A stretch of DNA of 41,845 nucleotides from positions 1-41,845 of the forward strand of contig NZ_BAFP01000076.1 of NCBI RefSeq assembly GCF_000308455.1, in the 5' to 3' direction. Origin of the DNA: Nocardia abscessus NBRC 100374 (GTDB taxonomy: Bacteria; Actinomycetota; Actinomycetes; Mycobacteriales; Mycobacteriaceae). The translations under genes were made by a program, and so were the position numbers. The notes beneath the pieces were generated by a model, which was given only the letters and a program-made list of their open reading frames with translations, had not been told where the DNA came from and did no database searches. Shown piece after piece: positions 33,113 through 41,699 of this stretch; position 1 is the stretch's first letter, and each line of letters begins with the position of its first letter.

Positions 33113-34317
33113 ACCAGTTCGACCTGTGGGGTGAGCAGATGCGGGTCGATCCGTTGCCGACGCTGGCGCAGATGCGTGCCGAGGCACCGATCGTCCGGCT
33201 GTTCAATCCGCACCAGGGGGCGCCCGAGTGGCGCGTGACCCGCTATGCCGACGTGGTCGAACTGCTCCGTGATCCTCGTTTCAGCAAGGACAAGCGGAAA
33301 CTGTCGGATCAGGCGCGCTCGAGATACTTCCGGGTTACCGAGTTCGACCGGCTGGACAAGCACATGCTCTACGCCGATCCGCCCGAGCACAGCAGGATGC
33401 GCGCACTGGTGGCCAAGGCCTTCACTCCCCGCCGAATCTCGCAGCTGCGCCCGCGCATCGCCGAGGCGACGGAGAGGCTGCTGGACCTGGCCGAGCAGCA
33501 GGACTCGGTGGATCTGCTCGACACACTGGCATTCCGGTTGCCGATCACCGTGCTGGTCGAGCTGATCGGGGTTCCGATCGAAGACCAGGAGCGCTTCCGG
33601 GAGTGGACCAGAATTCTGATCGCTCCGCCGGCGGACGGAAACTTCGACGCCCTGCGCCGGATGGCGATCGAGTTTCAGCAGTACCTCGAGGAATTCCTCG
33701 CGCTACGCCGCAGGCACCCCCGCGACGACCTCACCAGTGCGTTGATCGAGGCGCAGACGCATGGTGACCGGCTCTCATCGGTGGAACTGATGAGCATGGT
33801 CTTCCTGCTCATCGCGGCGGGTTTCGAGACGACGGGCAACCTCATCGGCAACGGGGTGTGGGCGCTGCTCCGTCATCCAGCGCAGCTGCGGCGGCTGCGC
33901 GACACGCCTGAACTCATCGAACCCGCCATCGAGGAGGTGTTACGATACTGCCCGCCGGTGGCAAACAGCACCGGGGCCTTTCCGCTGACCGATGTCGAGT
34001 TCCGAGGCACGGTCATTCCGGCCGAGGAACTGGTTGTCGCTTCGTTGCTGTCTGCACATCATGACGACGAACGGTTCCCCGAACCGGACCGGTTCGACAT
34101 CACCAGGACACCGAACCAGCATCTGGGATTCGGCCATGGCTTGCACTTCTGTCTCGGATCGTCGCTGGCAAAACTCGAGGCGCAGGTTGCCATCGGCACC
34201 CTGGTGCAGCGCTTTCCCCGACTGGGGTTCGCGGCCGATCCGGACACATTGCGATGGAAGATCGGCGTATTCGTCCACGGCCTGGAATGCCTCCCTGTGA
34301 CCTGGGAGGCGCGATGA
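33109..34317 (+). CDS. Cytochrome P450 (soluble bacterial type)
   Basis: 402 residues from ATG 33109, overlapping the GST stop as ATGA. It is a standard class I bacterial P450: I-helix oxygen-binding AGFETT near residues 237-242, K-helix EEVLR, and the heme loop FGHGLHFCLG with Cys 348. The N-terminal DPPEHSRMRALVAKAFTPRRI segment is typical of CYP107-like enzymes. There is no membrane anchor. It should hydroxylate or epoxidise the polyketide after or during assembly and needs external ferredoxin and reductase, which are not encoded in the window. The open frame extends upstream to 32731, but that part overlaps the GST gene in another frame and is not real. Confidence 0.95.
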   Translation: MNQFDLWGEQMRVDPLPTLAQMRAEAPIVRLFNPHQGAPEWRVTRYADVVELLRDPRFSKDKRKLSDQARSRYFRVTEFDRLDKHMLYADPPEHSRMRALVAKAFTPRRISQLRPRIAEATERLLDLAEQQDSVDLLDTLAFRLPITVLVELIGVPIEDQERFREWTRILIAPPADGNFDALRRMAIEFQQYLEEFLALRRRHPRDDLTSALIEAQTHGDRLSSVELMSMVFLLIAAGFETTGNLIGNGVWALLRHPAQLRRLRDTPELIEPAIEEVLRYCPPVANSTGAFPLTDVEFRGTVIPAEELVVASLLSAHHDDERFPEPDRFDITRTPNQHLGFGHGLHFCLGSSLAKLEAQVAIGTLVQRFPRLGFAADPDTLRWKIGVFVHGLECLPVTWEAR

Positions 34318-34946
34318 CGATCCGGGTGCGCCAGGCGGCGTTGGACGACCTGGATGACATCATGGCCGTCGAGCAGGACTGGGAGGAATCCCAACGGGCG
34401 AGCCGGGATCAGATGATCGCTCGCCTGCGCGTGTTCCCCGAGGGGTTCTGGATTTTCGAGCAGGACGATGAGGTCGTCGGAACCTTGATGGGCTTCCCCA
34501 TGCACTACAGGCCGGACAAGGTCGCCGAGCTCAGCGATTGGGATACGGTGACCGGCCACGGTTACTACCCGACGATAGACCTGGACGCCGCGAACGCCAT
34601 CTACCTCGCCTCCGGCTCACTGAAGCGGACCGCGCGCGGCGGAATGGCATACGCGGTGATGATGGAGACCCCCGTCGAGCTGGCCGAGCGGTTCGCACTG
34701 GACTATGTTCTCACCGGAGCCAAGATCCCCGGCTACGACGCCTACTGCCGCCGGTTCGGTGAGATCGACGCAGCCGACTACGCGTTTCGGCAGCTCGGCG
34801 GCTGCCTCGTCGATCCATTCCTGGAGATGTACCGGGGGCACGGCTATCTGGTGCCCGACCGACAGCACATCATCCCCGGCTATTATCCAGATCCGCCGAG
34901 CAGGGACTACGGCGCGATCGTCGTGCGGAACACATCCGGTCGATGA
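34314..34946 (+). CDS. GNAT-fold acyltransferase-like protein
   Basis: 210 residues from ATG 34314, overlapping the P450 stop as ATGA and closing the rightward operon. The N-terminal strand-helix pattern IRVRQAALDDLDDIMAVEQDWEES and GFWIFEQDDEVVGTLMGFPM is a GNAT start. The acyl-CoA loop region is RTARGGMAYAVMME. The C-terminal half (CLVDPFLEMYRGHGYLVPD, YYPDPPSRDYGAIVVRN) matches long GNAT proteins I have seen, but no precise family is recalled. It could acylate an amine of the product, or transfer the polyketide chain from the last ACP to an amine, which would account for the lack of a thioesterase. That second role is inference. Confidence 0.75.
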   Translation: MTIRVRQAALDDLDDIMAVEQDWEESQRASRDQMIARLRVFPEGFWIFEQDDEVVGTLMGFPMHYRPDKVAELSDWDTVTGHGYYPTIDLDAANAIYLASGSLKRTARGGMAYAVMMETPVELAERFALDYVLTGAKIPGYDAYCRRFGEIDAADYAFRQLGGCLVDPFLEMYRGHGYLVPDRQHIIPGYYPDPPSRDYGAIVVRNTSGR

Positions 34947-35003
34947 TCACCTGAACGACCATCCCTATCGGGAGACGCAACCTAGCACGACAGTTGTAGT
35001 TCG

Positions 35004-35850
35004 TTACTTTGGTAATCGGGTCCGTTGGTAGCGGATGTGTTGGGCGCGGTGTTGGTGGTGGCGGCGCCAGCGGGAGGCGGCGAGGGCATGGGTGAGGGTG
35101 CGGGCGGGGTGGAGCACTATCGCCAGGAGACGGCGGATTTCGGCGACTGTGATTCGGCCCAGCCCGCGTGGGCTTTTGGGTCGGTGGCGGCGGTGACGGC
35201 GAGGAAGGCGTGGGCGAGCATGGCCAGGGTGATGTGCCGGTACCAGGCGTCGTATTTGCGGACTTGGTAGTGGTCGAGACCTCATTGTCCTTTGGCGGCT
35301 TGGAAGCATTCCTCGATCGCCCACCTCGCACCGGCCACGGCCACGATCTGGCCGCGATCGATGGTGTCTGGGTGAAAGCACACGTAGTAGGCGATATCCG
35401 CGGGATCGTCGAGAGATCGCCGGGCCAGCAGAGTGTCGTACAAACCAGCCCGGATGTCGTCGAGGACCGGCAGGGTGGCCCAGGCGAAGTCGTATTCGCG
35501 TTCACCTCGGACTCCGAGACCGGCCGAGACCCGGTGCCATGCTTCGGCTGGGGCGCGGCTGATCAGGGTATCGACTCTGCGGCGGCCATCGAGGTCGATG
35601 ATGGTGTGTCTGACCGGGACCTCTACCACATAGGGCATCCGATGCTATTCCAGGAAGGCCCTGAATCTGCCGTCACGCCTGTAGGCGGAATCGGCGGTCA
35701 CCCACCCGGCGATCACACCCGCGGCCAGTGCCCGGCCGATCATCATCTCGGCCAACCGTGGCTTGGTCAAAACGGCCTGACTCCAGCGGCTTTCGGGCAC
35801 ACCGGCGAATGTCATCGTCTTCTTGTTTCTCGATCAACATTGCCTCCTTG
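35004..35850 (-). pseudogene. IS701-type transposase remnant, stops and frameshift
   Basis: Minus-strand fragments of a DDE transposase read LTKPRLAEMMIGRALAAGVIAGWVTADSAYRRDGRFRAFLE, then a TAG. The same frame continues with HRMPYVVEVPVRH to ARWAIEECFQAAKGQ (35282-35638), then another stop followed by [26 protein letters not shown] and a frame change to [24 protein letters not shown] carries the second catalytic Asp of IS701/IS4-like enzymes, and WAIEECFQAAK the Glu region. The N-terminus is lost. There are two nonsense codons and at least one frameshift, so this is an old remnant. It separates the converging PKS and reductase operons. No terminal repeats were recognised. The flanks 34947-35003 and 35851-35976 show nothing definite. 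Confidence 0.75.
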
Positions 35851-35976
35851 CTGCGGCTTCCCGCTGCTCCCGAGTTCGCTGCCGGCGGGTCGTGCGTGAC
35901 GAGTCGGAGCGCGAGATGAACTGCCCTGCCTACCGCGTGTTCATGCGCCGCAGAACAGGACCGTGAATCATGAACT

Positions 35977-37008
35977 TCAAGGTCTCTGCCGAACTGGCAA
36001 CCAATGGGCGTTGTCACGGTAGTCAGGGTTGATAATTCGTGGGTCTTCTCCGATTTCCAAGACATTTTTTATGGAATCGACATTCGCCGTGAGTATCCTG
36101 CGGAAGGACTCTTCGGTAGCACCGGCCGCGTGCGGGGTGACGAGAAACCGTCTGTTGCCCAATGCAATCAACCCGAGGGGATCGGTCCGGTCCGATGGCG
36201 TCGGCATGATGTAGTAGCTGTCCATAGCGGCGGCAGCGAGACGACCATCGAGCAGCGCGGACCGCAAAGATGCAGGATCCACCAGCTCCGCCTCGGCCGT
36301 GTTGATCAGAATCGCACCGGGTTTGACGGAAGCAAGTTGCGATTCGCCGATCATCCGCTCTGTCTGCTGGCCGTAGGTAGCGTGCAGGCTGATGACGTCG
36401 GACTCGGTAAGCAGCTCAGGTAGCTCGACCCGCCGAGCGGCGATATCTCTTTCCAATTCCGGTTTGGCTGTCCGGCTCACGTAGACTACTCGCATCCCGA
36501 ACCCGTTGGCCGCTATCCGAGCGACGAGAGCGCCGATGGTACCCATGCCGACGACGCCCAGCGTCCTCGAATGCAGGTTGCGTCCTATATGCTTGTTCCA
36601 TCGACCCGCCTTCGTTTCCATGGCCAGGTCCGTGATGCTGCGCCAGGCATCGACCATGAGACCGATCGTGAATTCCGCGACCGCACGTGCATTGGCTCCG
36701 GGGGCGTTGGTCACCGCAATTCCCGCCGCGGTCGCTGCGGCGGTGTCGATGTACGCCTGATACCCAACCCCCATGAATGCAATGACTTTGAGGTCTTCGG
36801 CGGCGGACAACGCAGCAGATGTAGCACGCTCCACACCCCCCAGAATGTATGCGTCCTTGCCTACCAGAGCACGTGCCAACTGCATTTCGGACAGGTCGCG
36901 GTCACACATTTCGACCTCGAGATCCTGTTGGCACAGCCATCCGATATCGGCTGGCATCAAATCCGTCCCGGTGACCAAGACACGACTACGGCTCGATTGA
37001 GTCCTCAT
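35977..37008 (-). CDS. D-2-hydroxyacid-dehydrogenase-fold reductase with altered catalytic residues (Ind5-like candidate imine reductase)
   Basis: 343 residues from ATG 37008, which overlaps the stop of the PLP-enzyme gene as ATGA. It has the two-domain fold of the D-isomer-specific 2-hydroxyacid dehydrogenases, with nucleotide loop GVVGMGTIG (residues 151-159), SRT at the end of the next strand (no acidic residue, so NADPH is possible) and TPHAAG with His 293. The family's catalytic Arg (NTARG) is replaced (NTAEA, Glu 239), and the Glu of D-V-F-x-E-P is replaced (DSYYIMP, Met 268). A normal ketoacid reduction is thus unlikely. Next to an MppP/Ind4-like enzyme, the best analogy is Ind5 of indolmycin biosynthesis, which reduces a 2-imino acid to a D-amino acid. 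That analogy is from memory. Confidence 0.85.
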   Translation of the reverse strand: MRTQSSRSRVLVTGTDLMPADIGWLCQQDLEVEMCDRDLSEMQLARALVGKDAYILGGVERATSAALSAAEDLKVIAFMGVGYQAYIDTAAATAAGIAVTNAPGANARAVAEFTIGLMVDAWRSITDLAMETKAGRWNKHIGRNLHSRTLGVVGMGTIGALVARIAANGFGMRVVYVSRTAKPELERDIAARRVELPELLTESDVISLHATYGQQTERMIGESQLASVKPGAILINTAEAELVDPASLRSALLDGRLAAAAMDSYYIMPTPSDRTDPLGLIALGNRRFLVTPHAAGATEESFRRILTANVDSIKNVLEIGEDPRIINPDYRDNAHWLPVRQRP

Positions 37009-38189
37009 CGTTGGATCCCTCGCGCGGCGAGCTTTATTCCGGTGTGTCGCAGTAACTGCGCACCCTCCAGCATCAACTGTGGATCCCGAGCCAGGGCAAC
37101 GCGTACGAGATTTCGCCCCCGCTCCCGCTGGTTCCAGAAGAAGTTGGTTCCGGGTAGAATGTGAACTCCATTTCGAATCGCATCGTGGACGAATACCTCG
37201 CAATCACTTCCTTCCGGGAGACGCAGCCAATCCACCGAAACAGGTGATCGCATCTCGGTTACGAATTCGAAATCCCCGTCGTATAGAATTGCGCGAAGGA
37301 TAGATCGGTTCTTCATGACCGAAGGCAGAATGCTATGCTCGATGCCATTTCTCGCACTGTCATGGATGAACTCTGTCAGGACCCGCAAATGGAATGGAGA
37401 GACGCCCTGCAGCAAATCATCGTGTAGGCGGTACATGTCTGCGTACATGTCAGGACTGCACACCGTCAACCCGACCTTTATCTCACTGCTTGACCATGTC
37501 TTACCCGTATCCTCGAGCACGATATACGAAACGCCCGAATGTTCGAGGATTTCGTACTGCGACCAGCCGGGCGGCGCAGGTGAAAAGAATCTGAAAGAGG
37601 CGTCCAGAACAAGAGTGCAACGACGGTCGACACAGTGCTGAACCAGTGTTCTGAATTCGAGTTCGGACAGTATCCATCCGGTTGGATTGTTAGGTGATAC
37701 GAGCCATACCACCGCAGGCTCGAACCGTGCCAATGCCACGGGCAGTTGCTCGACCGTGCAATCCTGCTCCGATATCGGTACAACCTTGACATTTTCGCGG
37801 AGTAAGATGGACGAGATATTGTCGAAAACCGGTTCGATCAACGCAACTCGCTTGCCTGTGTGAGCGCAGTGGCTTGCCACCATTGTTATTGCGGATGACG
37901 CGGAATACGACAGCATATACCTGGAGAAGTCATGGTGTATCGGCTCGCCGGCGAGGTCCATGAAAGCGCTGATGAACACCTCTTCCAACTCGGACTGGGG
38001 CCGCTTTCGGGCTTGGTGGAAGAGAGCTGGAAATCGGTTGATAATGTCGATCTGCGTAGACGTAAGCGGTTGCCGGCAATGGGCGTCAGATAAATTTATG
38101 GCTTGATCGAGACTTCGCCGCTCGTACGTGGTACTAGTTGTTTGCGCGGTAGGGTCGGGATGTGAAGTTTGCGTTTGAATACTTGTCAC
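37005..38189 (-). CDS. PLP-dependent L-arginine oxidase-like enzyme (MppP/Ind4/RohP family, aminotransferase fold)
   Basis: 394 residues from GTG 38189. Fold type I class I/II aminotransferase architecture, with the Schiff-base Lys 230 in LEDTGKTWSSSEIKVG, Asp 196 in VLDASF and SPNNPTG at 165-171. The sequence follows the oxygen-dependent arginine oxidase/hydroxylase family along its length: INLSDAHCRQPLTSTQ and IEPVFDNISSILLREN correspond to LNIADGHARQAL and VHPTFDNIADLLRG of MppP, and DLLQGVSPFHLRVL to DILLGVSPLILAL. These enzymes turn L-arginine, with O2, into 4,5-unsaturated 2-imino or 2-keto, or 4-hydroxy-2-keto products. It is coupled to the reductase downstream. Substrate inferred; a plain aminotransferase is the alternative. 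Confidence 0.85.
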   Translation of the reverse strand: MTSIQTQTSHPDPTAQTTSTTYERRSLDQAINLSDAHCRQPLTSTQIDIINRFPALFHQARKRPQSELEEVFISAFMDLAGEPIHHDFSRYMLSYSASSAITMVASHCAHTGKRVALIEPVFDNISSILLRENVKVVPISEQDCTVEQLPVALARFEPAVVWLVSPNNPTGWILSELEFRTLVQHCVDRRCTLVLDASFRFFSPAPPGWSQYEILEHSGVSYIVLEDTGKTWSSSEIKVGLTVCSPDMYADMYRLHDDLLQGVSPFHLRVLTEFIHDSARNGIEHSILPSVMKNRSILRAILYDGDFEFVTEMRSPVSVDWLRLPEGSDCEVFVHDAIRNGVHILPGTNFFWNQRERGRNLVRVALARDPQLMLEGAQLLRHTGIKLAARGIQR

Positions 38190-38301
38190 GCTCGGTTGAC
38201 CTCGGATATTCGTAGTTGTATCTGGCGTTTTTGACTTGGTCGCATATCGGACGTTCCAACGGCGATAGCCGGAAGTGCACAGTGGTCAGCAAAACTTGGG
38301 A

Positions 38302-39774
38302 TCAACTCGGTGATCGGTTCCATGGTGATTCTATTTTCTCTATGGTGCTGATTCTGGTCCACGGCGTTCGAGAATCGTGCATCTGGGACCGGTCGCTGAC
38401 GCTTGGCCTGGAAACCGCCGATGACCCGTCACGAAGTTGGGTCGGATCGCGAAGGTCGAGAACCAGCAGCGTCTCCTTTTCCTCGGCGGTACTGTTTCCA
38501 CCGAGGAATATGTCGAGCGAGCCGTCGCTATTTCGGGAAAATGCAACTTGTGCGATATCGAGTATCCATCGCGCGGCGGTGACAATGCGCGCTCCACCCG
38601 CTTTGCCGGCCTGCCCGCGTGTGGGGATCGCACGCGCCGCGATTCGGCCCAGCACGATTCCCGCACCGATACCGAGTACAGCCGTGGATAGTATTCCTAC
38701 CGACGAACCGGCGAAGTGAACGGTCTGACTTGCCACGGTACTTCCCATGGCAATCCCTACCCACATCAGGCTGAAATGAAAACCAAGGGCCTCACCAGGC
38801 GCATCCTGGGAAAATGCTGCGTTCATGTGATCAGTACATGCCGGGAAAACCGCACCGGCCAGCATGCCCACTATGAAGACGGTTATCGCCAGCTCAACCG
38901 GTCCGGACGCGAAGGCGCAAGGCACCATGCCGGTTCCGAGCCCCGCCAGCAGTACATACGGCGAAATGGTTATGGATATCGAACCATAAAGATAGCCGCC
39001 TGCCACGGCGCCGGCTGCGCCGACGGCGAGCATCAGGCCAGTTGCCTCTTCGGCGTGGAAATCGCTCATCATCGCGATGACAAACATTTCCTCCGCGCTG
39101 ATTATGGCACCGGCCGCGGCGTACGCGACGCAGGCCGCGACGAATCCGGACTGTAACCAGGACCGCCGTGGGACTGGTCGATGTATTCGCCTTGTATCGG
39201 TTCGCAACGATGGGTTGGGTCTCAACAAAAGGACTGCCCCGCAACACAAGACCACCATTCGTGCCACCAAGAGCACCACATCCGTGTCCAGAATACTCAC
39301 TGCTGCGACCGCCAGCGGCGGCCCGGCCAGAACGGAAACATCCGCGGTCACTTCGTACGCGGCCAGCGCCGGGCGCCGCTGACGGTCGGTCGTGGCGACG
39401 GTTATAGCCTGTTTTGCCACGTTGATAACTGGTATTTCAAACCATGCTGCCAGCGCTGCGAGCAGAAGCAGCACTGTAAAGGGAGCGAATGGCGCTATTG
39501 CCCAGCACATCCCGTTGATCAGGATAGCTCGAATCAGGGTGAGGCGCGTGCCCAGGCGGTTGAGGTGCGGGCCGCGTCGTAGCTCGGTTCCGGCCATACA
39601 CAGGTAGACCATGGTGCTCAATAGGCCTGCAGCGGCGAAGGAGAGATCCAACGTACTCCGCACATGCATGACCAGCAACAGAGATTGGGAGTTGAGAACA
39701 GTACGGAATAGTAGGCTGAGCAACACCATTTCACATACTGTTCGATTTGCCAGAAGCTCTAGATAGGCTTTCAC
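38302..39774 (-). CDS. MFS transporter with long hydrophilic C-terminal tail
   Basis: 490 residues from GTG 39774, with GGAGG immediately before it, closer than usual. About 12 hydrophobic segments fill residues 15-395, and an MFS-like loop lies after helix 2 (ELRRGPHLNRLGTRLTLIRA). The overall pattern is that of a drug/metabolite exporter, so it is a candidate for product export or self-resistance. A tail of roughly 90 residues after the last helix (ILDIAQVAFSRNSDGSLDIF, LLVLDLRDPTQL) is unusual and unrecognised. It lies in the leftward operon between the carnitine-acyltransferase-like gene (131-base gap) and the PLP enzyme gene (112-base gap). Confidence 0.85.
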   Translation of the reverse strand: MKAYLELLANRTVCEMVLLSLLFRTVLNSQSLLLVMHVRSTLDLSFAAAGLLSTMVYLCMAGTELRRGPHLNRLGTRLTLIRAILINGMCWAIAPFAPFTVLLLLAALAAWFEIPVINVAKQAITVATTDRQRRPALAAYEVTADVSVLAGPPLAVAAVSILDTDVVLLVARMVVLCCGAVLLLRPNPSLRTDTRRIHRPVPRRSWLQSGFVAACVAYAAAGAIISAEEMFVIAMMSDFHAEEATGLMLAVGAAGAVAGGYLYGSISITISPYVLLAGLGTGMVPCAFASGPVELAITVFIVGMLAGAVFPACTDHMNAAFSQDAPGEALGFHFSLMWVGIAMGSTVASQTVHFAGSSVGILSTAVLGIGAGIVLGRIAARAIPTRGQAGKAGGARIVTAARWILDIAQVAFSRNSDGSLDIFLGGNSTAEEKETLLVLDLRDPTQLRDGSSAVSRPSVSDRSQMHDSRTPWTRISTIEKIESPWNRSPS

Positions 39775-39905
39775 CTCCGCTCACCCGGTGTGGAATTCGA
39801 TCAGAAACGCCTGTTCGGCATCTTTGCCACCGCGCCCATGCATCTGTGCTTCACATCTTTCTTGCACTGTTTAGTGAAAGCTTCAGTATCAATAATCGAC
39901 CTGCG

Positions 39906-41699
39906 TCATTGCGCGATGACTGCCGTCCCGAGAAGATCGGACAACTCCGGGATTACGGCCGACATAGCGAGCGCGAATCTCTGCATTTGCTGCTCTGTTT
40001 CCCTGGATGCGCTGAGGTGAATATCCAGACGTCCGGGCTGCAGGGTGTAACCGATTCCGATGCAGCGGGTGCTTATAGGGCCGAAACCGAAGAATCGGAC
40101 ATTGGCCGATGAGACGGAACTGGTGCTGAGGTAATCATCGCGCAGAATTTCCCAACCGGGCGATTCGTAGAGCGCGAGCGCTTCATCGCCGCAGTGTCGC
40201 TGGATCCGCTGTAGCTCCACCAGGTGCCGTTCGGGCGCGCGCCCCGCTTGGCAGTCTCTGGTGTTGGCGGCGTGCGCCTCCACCGCGGCACGTAGCGCTT
40301 CAGCCCGAGCACCGGCAGTCGCGGTCGGATCATCCATCAAGGCTACAAAGCGAACGACCTCGGGGGTCACCGCCCGGAGGGCCTCTGTGCGGCCGTTGCG
40401 GTAATGCCGTACAGCAACGGATTCGTAGGTGCTGCCGAGAAATCCTCTCGATCGTTGATGGGCCAGCTGGAAAGCCGTCTGCACCAACGCATCCGGGGAT
40501 ACTCCGAGTCGCTTGGCAGTGTCCGACCCGAAGTCGCCGATCGTGACCACTTCCGTGACCGTCTCATTCACCTGCCTAACGAAATCGGCTGAGGCTTGCC
40601 GAATCTCCTTTTGCAGATAGTGGTTGAGATGGAACTCGATCGGCGATATCGCGGGCACTCGCCCGGTCTTCTCCGCCGAAATTGTCGTCGAACCGCCCAA
40701 AACGGCGTCGCAGAAGCTGGCCACGGTTGTTCCGTCCAGACCGGATTCCTCGATGTTGAGGCCCGCGCGGCCATCGGCGAACACGATGAACGTCAGCGCT
40801 TTATCGTACCAACGGTTCCCGCCATCCCCATGCATGAGCTGGCGGCATGCCGCGCGTTCGTCCTCGGGCACGTAATCCTCGAGCGCTACGCAGAACAGTG
40901 CCGTTTCTATCGTCTCGAGTCCGGCGGCGTTGTCCGAATCTTCGATGAGGGCTTGGCGGGCCGTCGCCCATGCGACACGCGAAGTCGTCGTCAGCGCTCC
41001 CGGCGATGGCGTCACAGCCGCATCGGTGGCCTTGATCGCGTCCAGCCCGGCCATCACGTCCTGGACAGGATATGCGGTTCCGTCATCTGCGATGATATCC
41101 AAGCGGAACGCATGTCGACGAAGAAGGACGACTATGTGGCTTGCCGTCGAGGGACCCGGTTCCTCGGCGTTGTAGGCGGAGCGCACGGAGTCGCATTCGA
41201 TGCCGGGAATCCTGGTCGTACCGAATAGGTATCTGTTCTGATGCATGGACTGTCGCCGGCCGCGCAGCACCACAGGGGACACCAACTCGGCGTCGAGTTC
41301 GAGCTTGTATGCGGCGGTGCGCGAGATCAGTTCGGCGGCACGTTCGAGTTGTCCATGCTCGGAGTCGGTGAACAAGAAGAAGGAGTTCGCGTTGAACGCG
41401 ATACTGTCTCTATAGCCGAGATGGCGAGACGCCCAGAATGCATCGAGCCAACTGTGGACGCTGGGCATCCGGTCGAATCGCTCGATCTCCTCCTGCCACA
41501 TCCGTGCCGGACTGTCCGCTGCGAGGAACCCCTCCACCGCAGCCTCGGTGACAGCCAGTTGCTCGGCTGTCAGCAAAGGCGCACATCGCTCGAGGAACCG
41601 CTTGCACGTCTCATCCAACGTCGGGATGGGGAGTCGAGGTAGTCGATCGTCGAAATCGAATGTACCAACGCTGATTTCGCTGCCGCGGTTCTCGTTCAC
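39906..41699 (-). CDS. Choline/carnitine O-acyltransferase-family protein lacking the catalytic His
   Basis: 597 residues from GTG 41699, the full family length. Hallmarks are LPRLPIPTLDETCKRFL at the N-terminus, GNRWYDKALTFIVFADGRAGLN in the middle, and DYLSTSSVSSANVRFFGFGP near residues 513-533 (the STS motif). In active enzymes the middle block ends EHSxxDG with the catalytic His. Here it is NIEESGLDG, with Glu 318 in the His position. The protein therefore cannot act as a standard carnitine acyltransferase. It may bind an acyl donor for another reaction, have a shifted mechanism, or serve as a scaffold. As the first gene of the leftward operon beside a thioesterase-less PKS, it could take part in chain release (inference). 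No clear ribosome binding site was found. Confidence 0.88.
   Translation of the reverse strand: MNENRGSEISVGTFDFDDRLPRLPIPTLDETCKRFLERCAPLLTAEQLAVTEAAVEGFLAADSPARMWQEEIERFDRMPSVHSWLDAFWASRHLGYRDSIAFNANSFFLFTDSEHGQLERAAELISRTAAYKLELDAELVSPVVLRGRRQSMHQNRYLFGTTRIPGIECDSVRSAYNAEEPGPSTASHIVVLLRRHAFRLDIIADDGTAYPVQDVMAGLDAIKATDAAVTPSPGALTTTSRVAWATARQALIEDSDNAAGLETIETALFCVALEDYVPEDERAACRQLMHGDGGNRWYDKALTFIVFADGRAGLNIEESGLDGTTVASFCDAVLGGSTTISAEKTGRVPAISPIEFHLNHYLQKEIRQASADFVRQVNETVTEVVTIGDFGSDTAKRLGVSPDALVQTAFQLAHQRSRGFLGSTYESVAVRHYRNGRTEALRAVTPEVVRFVALMDDPTATAGARAEALRAAVEAHAANTRDCQAGRAPERHLVELQRIQRHCGDEALALYESPGWEILRDDYLSTSSVSSANVRFFGFGPISTRCIGIGYTLQPGRLDIHLSASRETEQQMQRFALAMSAVIPELSDLLGTAVIAQ

Noticed and set aside
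34870..35505. A 211-codon minus-strand frame in the IS region
   Set aside because: Pro/Thr/Ser-rich shadow; the transposase motifs lie in the other minus-strand frames.
35673..36065. A 130-codon minus-strand ORF next to the IS remnant
   Set aside because: It covers the 3' end of the reductase gene and part of the transposase in the wrong frame. Only its LIEKQ..DDIRRC stretch hints at the transposase N-terminus.
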